Below are positions 50,449 to 59,075 of a stretch of 64,000 nt of DNA, one piece after another; position 1 is the first letter of the stretch; every line of letters begins with the position of its first letter. A program made the position numbers and the translations under genes. Under the pieces are notes generated by a model that did no database searches, was not told the DNA's origin, and saw only the letters and a program-made list of their open reading frames with translations. The DNA is from Anaerolineae bacterium CG2_30_57_67 (lineage in GTDB: Bacteria > Chloroflexota > Anaerolineae > Anaerolineales > Villigracilaceae), in the NCBI GenBank assembly GCA_001872455.1, contig MNXJ01000084.1, positions 42,294-106,293 of the forward strand, written 5' to 3'.

Positions 50449-51630
50449 ATGTCGAAAACAGATTGGATTGCACAAGAGCTGGATGGTCTGAAGCAAGCCG
50501 GGCTGTATAACCGCATCCGCACCATCGCCTCGCCGCAAGGAGCGTGGCTGACAGTGGACGGCAAACGCGCGCTGAATTTCTGCTCCAACAATTATCTGGG
50601 GCTGGCAAATCATCCGCAGATTGTGGCGGCGGCAGTGGCGGCGACCAAAACGCACGGCGTCGGGCCCGGCGCGGTGCGCTCAATTGCCGGGACGATGGAT
50701 TTACACGTGGAACTGGAGCAGCGCCTGGCCAGGTTCAAAGGCGTCGAAGCGGCCATCACCTTTCAGAGCGGGTTCGCGGCCAACCTGGCCACCATTCCAG
50801 CGCTGGTCGGCAAGGAAGATGTCATTTTCTCCGACCGGCTCAATCACGCCAGCATCATTGATGGCTGCCGCCTGTCTGGCGCAAAAATCATCGCCTACGA
50901 ACACAACGACCCCAAATCGCTGGAAGAGCAGATAAAAGCCAACCTCAGCCAGTTTCGCCGCGGGCTGGTGGTGACGGATGGCGTCTTCAGCATGGATGGC
51001 GATATTGCCCCGCTCCCGGCGCTGTACGAGGTGACAAAAAAATATGACGTTCTGCTGATGGTGGATGACGCCCACGGCGAGGGCGTGCTCGGCAAAGGCG
51101 GGCGCGGCATCGTGGACCATTTTGGCCTGCACGGCAAAGTGGATGTGGAAGTTGGCACGCTCTCGAAGGCCTTTGGCGTCGTCGGCGGAGTCGTGGCCGG
51201 TTCCTCCGTCATCGTCGAATGGCTGCGTCAGCGCGGACGGCCTTTCCTGTTCTCCTCGGCCATGACCGCGCCGGATGCGGCGGCCTGCCTGGCGGCGGTG
51301 GATTTGCTGGAAGAATCCACCCAGCTGGTGGATAAGCTGTGGGAAAACGGGCGCTACTTCAAAGCCGGGATGCAAAAACTGGGCTTCAACACCGGCGCCA
51401 GCGAAACCCCCATCACCCCGGTCATGTTGGGCGAAGCGCCGCTGGCGCAGCAATTTAGCCGCGACTTGTTTGACGAGGGCGTTTTTGCCATGTCCATCGG
51501 CTACCCAACGGTGCCGCAGGGCAAAGCCCGCATCCGCGTCATGATTTCCGCCGCCCACGAAAAAGCCGACCTCGACCAGGGGCTGGCGGCCTTTGCCAAA
51601 GTCGGCAAAAAGTTGGGCGTGGTGAACTAA
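50449..51630 (+). CDS. kbl: Glycine C-acetyltransferase / alpha-oxoamine synthase
   Basis: 393-residue PLP enzyme of the 2-amino-3-ketobutyrate CoA ligase / AONS family. Seen: [63 protein letters not shown], the PLP-lysine in [12 protein letters not shown] and a C-terminal [16 protein letters not shown]. Kbl is preferred over BioF because length and the [10 protein letters not shown] motif fit it and no bio genes are near; a threonine dehydrogenase partner is not in the window. AGGAGAAACC precedes the ATG. Confidence 0.9.
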   Translation: MSKTDWIAQELDGLKQAGLYNRIRTIASPQGAWLTVDGKRALNFCSNNYLGLANHPQIVAAAVAATKTHGVGPGAVRSIAGTMDLHVELEQRLARFKGVEAAITFQSGFAANLATIPALVGKEDVIFSDRLNHASIIDGCRLSGAKIIAYEHNDPKSLEEQIKANLSQFRRGLVVTDGVFSMDGDIAPLPALYEVTKKYDVLLMVDDAHGEGVLGKGGRGIVDHFGLHGKVDVEVGTLSKAFGVVGGVVAGSSVIVEWLRQRGRPFLFSSAMTAPDAAACLAAVDLLEESTQLVDKLWENGRYFKAGMQKLGFNTGASETPITPVMLGEAPLAQQFSRDLFDEGVFAMSIGYPTVPQGKARIRVMISAAHEKADLDQGLAAFAKVGKKLGVVN

Positions 51631-51660
51631 ACGATGAATGCAGAATGACGAATGCGGAAT

Positions 51661-51702
51661 AAAAAAAGAGGAAAGATGGCAAATGCCCCTTTCCTCTTTT
51701 TC
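51661..51702. terminator. Terminator after kbl, also usable by the SIMPL gene
   Basis: gaggaaag / ctttcctc stem (51668-51696) flanked by seven As and a T run; the genes converge here. A pyrimidine-rich CTTCTCC-type microsatellite follows (51702-51760). Confidence 0.8.
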
Positions 51703-51750
51703 ATCTTCTCCTTCTCTCTTTATCTCCTTCTCTCTTTCTCCCTCTTGCCC

Positions 51751-52476
51751 CTACTTTATTTCATACGTCAGCGTGACCGTCACCGTCAGTTGCATGGTGC
51801 CGGGGTTAATCGGCACAGCCGAAGCCGCCGCCACCCCGCCGCCGCCCATGCCGCGCGCGTCAAAAACCGGCGAGGGGACGCTATCGTAGGAGGAAATCGT
51901 CTGCAAATTGCCGAGCGTCACGCCCGCCGCCGCGGCCAATTCCTCGGCCTGTTTTTTGGCGGCGTCCACCGCAGCCTTGCGCGCATCCGACATGGCCTGG
52001 GTTTTATCGGCCACATCAAATTGAATATTGTTGATATTGTTCGCGCCAGCCTGCACCGCCTGGTCGAGCAGTTTGCCCAGTCCGGCCAGGTCGCGCACCG
52101 TCACATAGACGGTGTTATCCACCGCATAGGTCGTCTGCCCGGTCGGCTGACCGTCCGGCCCATATTGCGGCGCAGAATAAATCGAGAAGTTGGTTGTGCG
52201 AATATCTTCCGCCGCCACGCCCGTTTGCTGGATGGCGTTCACCAGCGTTTCGGTTTTGGCGCTGTTTTGCGCAACCGCCTCCGCCGCCGCCAGCGATTCG
52301 GTGTGGACGCCGATGTAGATGTAAGCAATATCCGGCGTCAGAGTCGCCAGCCCGGCGCCCGTCACCGTAATCGAACGGGTCGCGGGCGTCGCGCCGCCCG
52401 CAGCAACCGTCGGTGCGCAGGCGCCCAGGGTCAGCGCGGCAAGAACAAGCACAATCAAAATCGTTTTGGTTTTCAT
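51751..52476 (-). CDS. SIMPL (DUF541) domain lipoprotein
   Basis: 241 residues: lipoprotein signal peptide with lipobox LTLGAC, then a SIMPL domain (ITVTGAGLATLTPDIAYIYIGVHTES; NFSIYSAPQY; VYVTVRDLAGLGKLLDQAV; ARKAAVDAAKKQAEELAAAAG). Family members are periplasmic or surface proteins often linked to stress; molecular function is not established. Start 52476 follows AAGGAGAAAAAA; a start 30 bases upstream lacks a site. Confidence 0.9.
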   Translation of the reverse strand: MKTKTILIVLVLAALTLGACAPTVAAGGATPATRSITVTGAGLATLTPDIAYIYIGVHTESLAAAEAVAQNSAKTETLVNAIQQTGVAAEDIRTTNFSIYSAPQYGPDGQPTGQTTYAVDNTVYVTVRDLAGLGKLLDQAVQAGANNINNIQFDVADKTQAMSDARKAAVDAAKKQAEELAAAAGVTLGNLQTISSYDSVPSPVFDARGMGGGGVAAASAVPINPGTMQLTVTVTLTYEIK

Positions 52477-52570
52477 TTTTTTCTCCTTCGTTTGAATACT
52501 ACTCAAACGCCGCGCCCGCCAAAAAGTTCCCGGATGGGGTAAAATGTAACAAATGTTCTACTCTGCTGGA

Positions 52571-52594
52571 CTCCAACGTCTCCTGACGTTGGAG
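52571..52594. repeat. CCAACGTC hairpin before nurA
   Basis: ctccaacgtc-TCCT-gacgttggag, 10-bp perfect stem without a T run, another short palindrome of the dispersed type. Confidence 0.6.
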
Positions 52595-52620
52595 ATTGGG
52601 AAATTTTGGACTCCGCGCCC

Positions 52621-53778
52621 ATGACGATTAACTTTCAACAAATCTACACCCAGCTGCGTCAAATTGGCGCAAACGCCTCGGCGCAAAAAAAGACGCTGGA
52701 AGAACGCCGCGCCCTGGCGCTGCGCCTGCTGAACGAGCGCGCCGCCGACCTGGACGCCCTGCGCGAAAAAGTCGAAACCGCCCGTGCCGCAGACGCCAGC
52801 CTGCGTTGCGCCCTGCCCCTAACCGAGCCGCTCGACTTTCACGCCCCGCCGCCCGCCGCGCCGCTGACCGGCGTGATTTTGGCCGCCGACGGCTCACAAA
52901 TCGTCCCCAGCCGCCACAAAGCCGCCCAATACTCGCTGATTAACGTCGGCGTCATCGCCCTGCAGGTAGACAGCGCCCAGGCCCCCGAAATCTTCATCGA
53001 AAGCGACCTGCGCTACGACGACGAAGACCTGCCCAGCGAAAGCCAGATTGCTCTGCGGCGCGACCTGGCGGAACGCCGTAACCTGCTCGAAGCGGCAGAA
53101 CGCTACCCCGGCCAAAAAATCTCACTCACCGACGGCCAGCTCGAACTGTGGGGCGCCGGCGATGACGGCGAGGCCCGCCGCGAATTTGAAAAAAGCCTGC
53201 AGGATTATCTACGCGCCCTGCAAACTTTCCACCAAAAAGAAATTGTCAGCGCCGGATACATTGATAAACCCGCCGCCAGCTGGCTGATGCGCCTGCTGGA
53301 AGTGCTGACTCTCAGCCCGGACGAACTGCCCGACCTGAAGAATCATCACCCGCTGCGCGGCGTCAGCGATGTTTGGCTGATGGGGCGCAGCCTGGGCGCG
53401 GGAGAACGCTCCGCCGTTTCCGCCTTCCAGGCGCGTTCCGCCGAAAAATATACCGGCGACATCGCCCTGCATTTCTTCTATATCAACGTCGGAGACGCGC
53501 GTCACCCGGCGATTGCCCGCGTGGACATTCCGCGCTGGGTGGCGCAAGACGCCGCCCGGCTGAATCAACTGCACCTGGCGCTGGTGACGCAAAGCCGTCT
53601 GATGGGCGCGCGGCCTTTCCCGTACCTGCTGCACCGCGCCCACGAAATCGCCGTGGTCAGCCAGCAGGAAACCGCGCAGGTGGACCAACTGCTGGAACTG
53701 ACGCTACGCCAAAACAACGGCGAGCTGGACGAAATTTCGGGCAAACAATCGGCCAAAGAACTGCCAAAAAGGAAATAA
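52621..53778 (+). CDS. nurA: NurA-domain nuclease
   Basis: 385 residues with NurA features: ILAADGSQIVPSRHKAAQYSLINVG (first catalytic Asp), LTDGQLELWG (second Asp), GYIDKPAASWLMRLLEVL and a C-terminal HRAHEIAVVSQQETAQVDQLLEL. NurA is a 5'-3' nuclease that works with the HerA translocase in end resection, mainly in archaea and some thermophilic bacteria. N-terminal ~60 residues are a charged helix. The next gene, two bases on, encodes a HerA-type barrel but no ATPase. Confidence 0.88.
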   Translation: MTINFQQIYTQLRQIGANASAQKKTLEERRALALRLLNERAADLDALREKVETARAADASLRCALPLTEPLDFHAPPPAAPLTGVILAADGSQIVPSRHKAAQYSLINVGVIALQVDSAQAPEIFIESDLRYDDEDLPSESQIALRRDLAERRNLLEAAERYPGQKISLTDGQLELWGAGDDGEARREFEKSLQDYLRALQTFHQKEIVSAGYIDKPAASWLMRLLEVLTLSPDELPDLKNHHPLRGVSDVWLMGRSLGAGERSAVSAFQARSAEKYTGDIALHFFYINVGDARHPAIARVDIPRWVAQDAARLNQLHLALVTQSRLMGARPFPYLLHRAHEIAVVSQQETAQVDQLLELTLRQNNGELDEISGKQSAKELPKRK

Positions 53779-53780
53779 CC

Positions 53781-54365
53781 ATGCCAACCTACGAAATCGG
53801 ACGATTATTGCGCGCCGGCACCACCGGCTTTGTGGCCGGATGCGCCGTCTCTCAATTTGACGCGCCCACCTTTGGCGCACTGGTGCGCGCCCCGCTCGGC
53901 GGCGGCTATCAGGTTTATGGCCTGATTTACGACATCCACATTGAAGACGACGGGCTGGTACGTCAGCTGGTCACCGCGGGCAACATCAGCGCCGAAGTGA
54001 TGCGCGACAACCGCGAGCGGCGAATTGTGCCGGTCGAAATGTCGGTGCTGACGGTGGGCTACGAGCAAAACGAACAGATTTTCCACCTGCTGCCGCCGCG
54101 CCCGCCGCTCAGCCTGGATGTGATTTACAGCTGTGACGCGGCAGAAGTCACACGCTTCGCCAGTGCCGGGCGCTTTGGCTACTTCCGCCACATTTTGCGC
54201 GCGCAAGACGCCCCGATTGGCGAATTGCTGGCGGCGCATTTGCAGCAGACCGGGCAAACGAACCCCGCCTGGCGCGAGGCGGCCACCCGCGAAATCATCA
54301 CCCTGCTGCGCGACGACTACCCGGCGCTGATGGGCGTCCTCGGCGCGCTGGGCGACATTGCGTAA
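53781..54365 (+). CDS. HerA-type HAS-barrel-like protein without ATPase domain
   Basis: 194 residues. The first ~95 (IGRLLRAGTTGFVAGCAVSQFDAPTFGALVRAPLGGGYQVYGLIYDIHIEDDGLVRQL) resemble the N-terminal HAS barrel of HerA, the part that docks NurA. The rest (LRDDYPALMGVLGALGDIA) is helical and there is no Walker motif. A ribosome-binding site AAAAGGAAATAACC gives start 53781; a longer in-frame reading overlaps nurA and is not credible. Coupled to nurA, so probably its partner or regulator. Confidence 0.7.
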   Translation: MPTYEIGRLLRAGTTGFVAGCAVSQFDAPTFGALVRAPLGGGYQVYGLIYDIHIEDDGLVRQLVTAGNISAEVMRDNRERRIVPVEMSVLTVGYEQNEQIFHLLPPRPPLSLDVIYSCDAAEVTRFASAGRFGYFRHILRAQDAPIGELLAAHLQQTGQTNPAWREAATREIITLLRDDYPALMGVLGALGDIA

Positions 54366-54710
54366 AATGTAGCGCGACATTCATGTCGCAGAGTCTGGGA
54401 CGCGGAGTAAACGGAATTGCGCGGAGCCTTTCAGTATCCAGGCGCGAGATAAATCTTGCGTTACGGTGTCAGCCGTGCCTTTTTCAGCGGGCTGGAAGCC
54501 CGGCCTCAGCCCAACCAAGTCCGCTTAAGCGGACTTTTACGATGAAATCAGGCCGGACTTCAGTCCGCGCCGCGTGCCGCGACATTTATGTCGCAGGGTT
54601 TGGGGACACAGAATTTCTACATCCTCCGCAAAACAAAGCCCGCTTAAACGGGCTTTTACGACGAAATCAGCCCGGACATTCGTCCGCCGAAACAGGAGTA
54701 ATCAGGTATC
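54366..54710. repeat. Repeat cluster: two GCGAC palindromes and two ~50-bp REP-like copies
   Basis: Palindromes gcgacatTCatgtcgc (54374-54389) and gcgacatTTatgtcgc (54579-54594). Two related ~50-bp units at about 54519-54570 (aagtccgcttaagcggactt, then acgatgaaatcaggccggact) and 54636-54690 (aagcccgcttaaacgggctt, then acgacgaaatcagcccggac), each with a hairpin head and a second GGACT/AGTCC-type hairpin. No gene here. Confidence 0.7.
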
Positions 54711-54746
54711 ACGGATTACTTGTGATAATAATCACAAGTAATCCGT
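54711..54746. promoter_or_regulatory. Long palindrome ahead of the AspT/YidE-like gene
   Basis: 16-bp perfect arms (acggattacttgtgat / atcacaagtaatccgt) with a 4-base AT centre, 41 bases before the ATG. Without a T run it is more likely an operator than a terminator. Confidence 0.5.
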
Positions 54747-54787
54747 TGCATTTTAGGGTAAGATGAGCGCCGAAAGAGAAAAGCCGC

Positions 54788-56410
54788 ATGACCTTTTTGA
54801 CTGAAAAAATGTTCGTCCTATTCGCCATTCTGACGCTCGGCGCCGGGCTGGGACAACTCAGCTGGCGCGGAATTTCGCTCGGCAGCGCGGGCGTACTGTT
54901 CGTGGCGCTGATTGTCGGCCATTTCGGCGGCAGCGTGCCCAAAGAAGTGATGGATTTGGGGCTGCTGCTGTTTGTCTACGCCGTCGGGCTGACGGCTGGC
55001 CCCAGTTTTTTTCGCACCTTTCGGCGGCGCGGAATGCAGTACGTCGTCATCGCGGCGGCGACCGTCGTCAGTGGGGCGCTGCTGACAGCGCTGGCGGCGC
55101 TCACGCTGCATCTCCCCGCCGCGCTGGCCGCCGGACTTTACGCCGGAGCGCTGACCTGTACGCCCGCCCTGGCCGCTGCGCTGGATGTTTTACAGCGCAT
55201 GCTGCCCGAAAGCGCCGCGCTGGCCTCGGTTGGCTACGGCGTCGCCTACCCCTTCAGCATGATTGGCATGGTACTGCTGGTGCAATTTTTGCCGCGCCTG
55301 CTGCGCCGCCCGGTCAAAATGGAAGAACAAAAATGGCTGGAAGAAAAAACGCGCGAGGACCCCGGCCTGGCCGCGCGCCAGTTTATCGTCAGCAACCCCA
55401 ATTGCGAGGGGCGCAGCGTGGCCGAAATTCACCCGCGGCGGCTGGCGCAGGTCAATCTTTCGCGCATCAAACACGGCGAACAAGTCACCGCAGTACTGCC
55501 CGAAACCATTCTGCATTTGGGCGATGTCGTCATGGCGGTTGGCGCGCCGGAAGAACTGGACAAACTTCGCCTGGTGCTGGGCGAGGAAACTTGGGCCCGC
55601 ATGGATGTCAACGCCGAAGTGATGAACGCCGACGTGGACGTACTGGACGCATCACTGACCGGTAAAACCCTGGCACAAATGCGCGTTTGGGAACAATTTA
55701 CACTGGTCATCACCCGCATCCGCCGCCAGGGGTTGGAAATTGCGCCCAACGGCAGCGTCACCCTGGAAATGGGCGACAACATCCGCGTGGTAGGCGAGAA
55801 AAACGCCGTGCAGGCGTTTGCGCGCCGCGCGCAAGGTTCACCGCGCAAAGCCAGTGAAACCAGCATGTTGCCCTACCTGGCCGGTCTCCTGGCCGGAATC
55901 GGCCTGGGGCTGATTCCGATTCCGCTGGGAAACGGCGTCAGCGTCAAGCTGGGCATGGCGGGCGGCGCATTTTTGACCAGCCTGCTGGTGGGACATTTCG
56001 GCAAAATTGGCCCCTTCCGCCTGTATGTGCCGCTCGGCGCGAAAAATCTCTCGCGCGAGTTGGGGCTGATGCTTTTTCTGGCAGGCGCGGGCGCCAACGC
56101 CGGGGCGCATCTGATGGATGTGCTGCAAGACCGGGGCTGGATACTGCTGTTGACAGGCGCGGTCATCACCGTCTTTTCGGCGCTGACCGGGCTGTGGGTG
56201 ATGATGCGCTTCTATCGCATGAACCTGCTCTCCGCTATGGGTGCGCTGACCGCCTCGATGACCAATCCCCCGGCGCTGGCCGCCGCCAGCAACCAAACCG
56301 AAACCGACCTGCCCGCCATCGCCTACGCCAGTGCCTACCCGGTGGCGCTGATTTTCAAAATTCTGCTGGCGCAGGCGCTTGTGGAAATTTTGCTGCGGCT
56401 GCAAATTTAA
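54788..56410 (+). CDS. AspT/YidE/YbjL-type transporter with two TrkA_C domains
   Basis: 540 residues: two halves of about five to six transmembrane helices (1-175 and 370-540, each an AspT/YidE/YbjL antiporter duplication domain), with two TrkA_C domains between (about 205-290 and 290-370; FIVSNPNCEGRSVAEIHPRR, LTGKTLAQMRVWEQFTLVITRIRRQGLEIAPNGSVTLEMGDNIRVVG). Family members exchange aspartate/alanine or other small anions. TrkA_C domains elsewhere bind c-di-AMP or nucleotides. Substrate unknown. Palindromic site upstream. Confidence 0.9.
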   Translation: MTFLTEKMFVLFAILTLGAGLGQLSWRGISLGSAGVLFVALIVGHFGGSVPKEVMDLGLLLFVYAVGLTAGPSFFRTFRRRGMQYVVIAAATVVSGALLTALAALTLHLPAALAAGLYAGALTCTPALAAALDVLQRMLPESAALASVGYGVAYPFSMIGMVLLVQFLPRLLRRPVKMEEQKWLEEKTREDPGLAARQFIVSNPNCEGRSVAEIHPRRLAQVNLSRIKHGEQVTAVLPETILHLGDVVMAVGAPEELDKLRLVLGEETWARMDVNAEVMNADVDVLDASLTGKTLAQMRVWEQFTLVITRIRRQGLEIAPNGSVTLEMGDNIRVVGEKNAVQAFARRAQGSPRKASETSMLPYLAGLLAGIGLGLIPIPLGNGVSVKLGMAGGAFLTSLLVGHFGKIGPFRLYVPLGAKNLSRELGLMLFLAGAGANAGAHLMDVLQDRGWILLLTGAVITVFSALTGLWVMMRFYRMNLLSAMGALTASMTNPPALAAASNQTETDLPAIAYASAYPVALIFKILLAQALVEILLRLQI

Positions 56411-56609
56411 AGCCACTGCAAAAAACTCTATCTGCTACTGCTCCAGAGATGAACACTCAACGCGAATAGGCCAATGCCACGAATTTTCTTTATTTTCTCG
56501 CGAAATTCGTGCTATTCGTGTAATAAATGGTGGGCCATTTATTACCATGTCCGTAGAGAAACTGTGGCGTACCTGTCAAAGCGCGACATAAATGTCGCGT
56601 TACCGAAAA
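56411..56609. other. Gene-free stretch with hairpins
   Basis: Holds a gtaataaatgg-TGGG-ccatttattac hairpin (56520-56545), a ttcgtgctattcgtg direct repeat, and a gcgacatAAatgtcgc palindrome (56583-56598). No reading frame worth calling. Confidence 0.5.
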
Positions 56610-56612
56610 AAC

Positions 56613-56660
56613 CATAAAAATAGCAGTTGCCAGGATGAGGGGGGCATCCTGGCAACTGCT
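56613..56660 (-). terminator. Rho-independent terminator of the tRNA-Arg gene
   Basis: 16-bp perfect stem (56622-56637 with 56645-56660) and a 7-base loop; on the - strand followed by ATTTTTATGG. Downstream of tRNA-Arg. Confidence 0.85.
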
Positions 56661-56727
56661 GGTTTCAATACTACTCGATTGTCTGACAAAGCGCAAGCCC
56701 TGAAAATTAAAAAATCATTAGAGTTTG

Positions 56728-56799
56728 TGCCCTGGGCGGGAATCGAACCCACGTCTAAGCCTTAGGAGTGCTTTGTTCTATCCACTGAACTACCGGGGC
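56728..56799 (-). tRNA. tRNA-Arg (anticodon CCT)
   Basis: 72-nt cloverleaf: acceptor GCCCCGG/CCAGGGC, anticodon CCT at 56764-56766 in loop CTCCTAA, D arm GTTCAGTGGATAGAAC, T arm GTGGGTTCGATTCCCGC. One C-A mismatch lies in the acceptor stem (pair 5-68) and the anticodon stem closes with A-G. CCA is not encoded. Its own promoter and terminator are present. Confidence 0.93.
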
Positions 56800-56808
56800 G
56801 CGGCAAAA

Positions 56809-56837
56809 ATTATAGCATCGTTGAACATTCGCGCCAA
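56809..56837 (-). promoter_or_regulatory. Promoter of tRNA-Arg
   Basis: - strand TTGGCG (56832-56837), 17-bp spacer, TATAAT (56809-56814), 9 bases before the tRNA 5' end. Confidence 0.8.
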
Positions 56838-56841
56838 GTGC

Positions 56842-56870
56842 TTGCGCACGTCTCTTCAAGTTAGTATACT
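56842..56870 (+). promoter_or_regulatory. Promoter of the kinase operon
   Basis: TTGCGC (56842-56847), 17-bp spacer, TATACT (56865-56870); leaves a leader of about 90 bases with AGAGGTG before the ATG. Divergent from the tRNA-Arg promoter. Confidence 0.65.
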
Positions 56871-56966
56871 GTGTGGGATGCTCTGCGGACACTGAACAAT
56901 ATCCTGTCAGAGTAATAAAAACTTTCGACTCCAAGCAAACCGTGCTCTCCCAGAGGTGTTTTAGCG

Positions 56967-59075
56967 ATGAATCCTGAAAAAATTGGCCGGTACGAAATCA
57001 AATCCGAATTGGGGCGCGGCGGCATGGCAACGGTTTATCAGGCCTATGACCCACGCTTCGAGCGCGACGTGGCGGTCAAAGTCTTGCCGCACGAGATGCT
57101 GCACGACCCACAGTTTCGGATTCGCTTTGAGCGCGAAGCCAAAACAATTGCCCTGCTCGAACATCCCGCGATTGTACCGGTTTACGATGTCGGCGAAGAA
57201 GACGGACAACCCTATTTTGTGATGCGTTTTATGAACGGTGGCGACCTGGCCGGGCGCATCAAACAGGGGCCGCTTTCCATTGCCGAAAGTGCGCATCTGA
57301 TTGAAAAAATTGCCCCGGCGCTGGATGAAGCCCACGCCAAGGGAATTATTCACCGCGATTTGAAACCGGCCAATATCCTCTTTGACCCCAACGGCGAACC
57401 CTATATTTCTGACTTTGGCATCGCCAAGATGGCCCAATCTTCTGGCACAACCGTCACCGGCGGAGCCATCATCGGCACACCCGCCTATATGAGCCCTGAA
57501 CAGGGTCAGGGTGAAAAAGTGGACGGACGCAGCGATATTTACGCACTGGGCGTCATCGTTTACGAAATGCTGACCGGGCGTCAGCCTTATGTGGCCGACA
57601 CCCCCATGGCAGTTGTGGTCAAACACATCACCGAGCCAGTGCCGCACATTTTGGATGTTAACCCCAACCTGCCGATTGGCCTGGAAAAAATTATCGAAAC
57701 GGCGATGGCGAAAAAACGCGAGGAGCGTTTTGCCAGCGCGCGCGAATTTTCCGCCGCGCTCAGCGCTCTCGCCCGCGGAGAAGCGCCATCGTTTGTCCCT
57801 GCGGCGGGCGGCACCGAAAAGATGCTGCCAAAAACCGTGCAGGCTACGCCCACCCTTGCTCACATCAAAAGACCGGCGGGCAGCCTACCGGGCTGGCTTT
57901 TCCCCGCGCTGACATTGATTTTTGCGTTTTTTTTGATCGGCGCAGGCATTTTCGCTTTTTCCAGCGGTATTTTCCGCCCAGCGCCAAGCCCCACGCTCCC
58001 GCCGGCAGCGACGCCTGTTCCAGCGACGGCAACATCGCTCCCAGCCGCCACCAACACACCCGCAGCGCTCATTCCGCCCAGTGTTGAACCGCCCACACCG
58101 ACGGCTTCCGCAACCGTTCCGACAGGGATAGCAATCGGCGGCGCAGATCAGGTCGCTTTCATCGCCAACAACGAAATTTGGCTGATGAAACTGGATGGCT
58201 CCGATTTGCAGGTGCTGACCAACAATCAGGAGCCAAAGACCGCCTTGCAATGGATGCCAGACGGCAGGACGCTGGCTTTTATCAGCGGCACCAACATCAA
58301 CACGGTTGAAGCAGATACCGGACGTTTTGATACCATTGTTTCGTTCCCATTTGCCCAATTTCTCGATGCTTTCCGCATTTCACCCGCAGGCAAACAAGTT
58401 GCCATTTCTCTTAACAAGGAAATGTACATTGTGCCGCTCGACCTGGAAACGCTCCGTCAGGCGCGCGGTAAGGATAGCCTGATTGCGATGAAAGGTTGCG
58501 TGCCATACAAGGGCGGCACACGCTCTGCCGACGCCGCGCGCGATTTTCGCTGGGGAGCTGAGACGTTGATTTCGTGGGTTGCGCCCAAACTCTTCGAGGG
58601 CAAATCAGTTGAACTTATTCAGGTGATGGATATTTCAAGCTGCAATCCCGACACCCTGCGCGTAATTGATGATTTTCCCGGCACGCGTTTTCGCCCGGAT
58701 GGTTACATGAGCAATCCGGCCATTCCAGATTTTGACTGGGACGGCGACAAACTCTTTTTGATGAACACCGCCATCCGCAACGAGGGCTGGGGCGACCTGT
58801 ACACCTACAATATGGATTTACGCAAAGCCAACAAAGTCAACCCAATTGACGGAAAATGCTGCTACCGCGATGCGCGCTGGAGCCCCGATAAAAGCCACAT
58901 CTTCTTTGCATTTCAAGATTTTAACCTGGGCGCGCAAACCGTCACACAGTTTTACTACATTCCGGTCAACGCCCTCAACAGTAATGCCGAATTTTCGCCC
59001 ATTCCCCTGCCGGAAGCCTTTTTTAAGAACCTCAAAGAAGCGCCGCAGCCCGCCCTGCACCTGGTGTCGCCATGA
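56967..59075 (+). CDS. Ser/Thr protein kinase (PknB-type) with C-terminal TolB/WD-like sensor
   Basis: 702 residues. Kinase domain 1-270 with GRGGMATVYQAYD, VAVKVLP (ATP Lys), HRDLKPANILFD (catalytic Asp), DFGIAKM, and GTPAYMSPEQ. One transmembrane helix follows (about 310-333), then a Pro/Thr-rich linker and an extracytoplasmic beta-propeller-like region (QVAFIANNEIWLMKLDGSDLQVLTNN, LQWMPDGRTLAFISGTN, DARWSPDKSHIFFAF). A transmembrane receptor kinase sensing an external signal is inferred. Overlaps the FkbM gene by ATGA. Confidence 0.93.
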   Translation: MNPEKIGRYEIKSELGRGGMATVYQAYDPRFERDVAVKVLPHEMLHDPQFRIRFEREAKTIALLEHPAIVPVYDVGEEDGQPYFVMRFMNGGDLAGRIKQGPLSIAESAHLIEKIAPALDEAHAKGIIHRDLKPANILFDPNGEPYISDFGIAKMAQSSGTTVTGGAIIGTPAYMSPEQGQGEKVDGRSDIYALGVIVYEMLTGRQPYVADTPMAVVVKHITEPVPHILDVNPNLPIGLEKIIETAMAKKREERFASAREFSAALSALARGEAPSFVPAAGGTEKMLPKTVQATPTLAHIKRPAGSLPGWLFPALTLIFAFFLIGAGIFAFSSGIFRPAPSPTLPPAATPVPATATSLPAATNTPAALIPPSVEPPTPTASATVPTGIAIGGADQVAFIANNEIWLMKLDGSDLQVLTNNQEPKTALQWMPDGRTLAFISGTNINTVEADTGRFDTIVSFPFAQFLDAFRISPAGKQVAISLNKEMYIVPLDLETLRQARGKDSLIAMKGCVPYKGGTRSADAARDFRWGAETLISWVAPKLFEGKSVELIQVMDISSCNPDTLRVIDDFPGTRFRPDGYMSNPAIPDFDWDGDKLFLMNTAIRNEGWGDLYTYNMDLRKANKVNPIDGKCCYRDARWSPDKSHIFFAFQDFNLGAQTVTQFYYIPVNALNSNAEFSPIPLPEAFFKNLKEAPQPALHLVSP

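Noticed and set aside
53373..53780. Long in-frame extension upstream of the HAS-barrel gene
   Set aside because: It overlaps nurA in another frame, is Arg-rich and low-complexity; a good ribosome-binding site sits at 53781.
54383..54766. 127-codon frame across the repeat cluster
   Set aside because: It runs through palindromes and REP-like repeats and shows no domain or ribosome-binding site.
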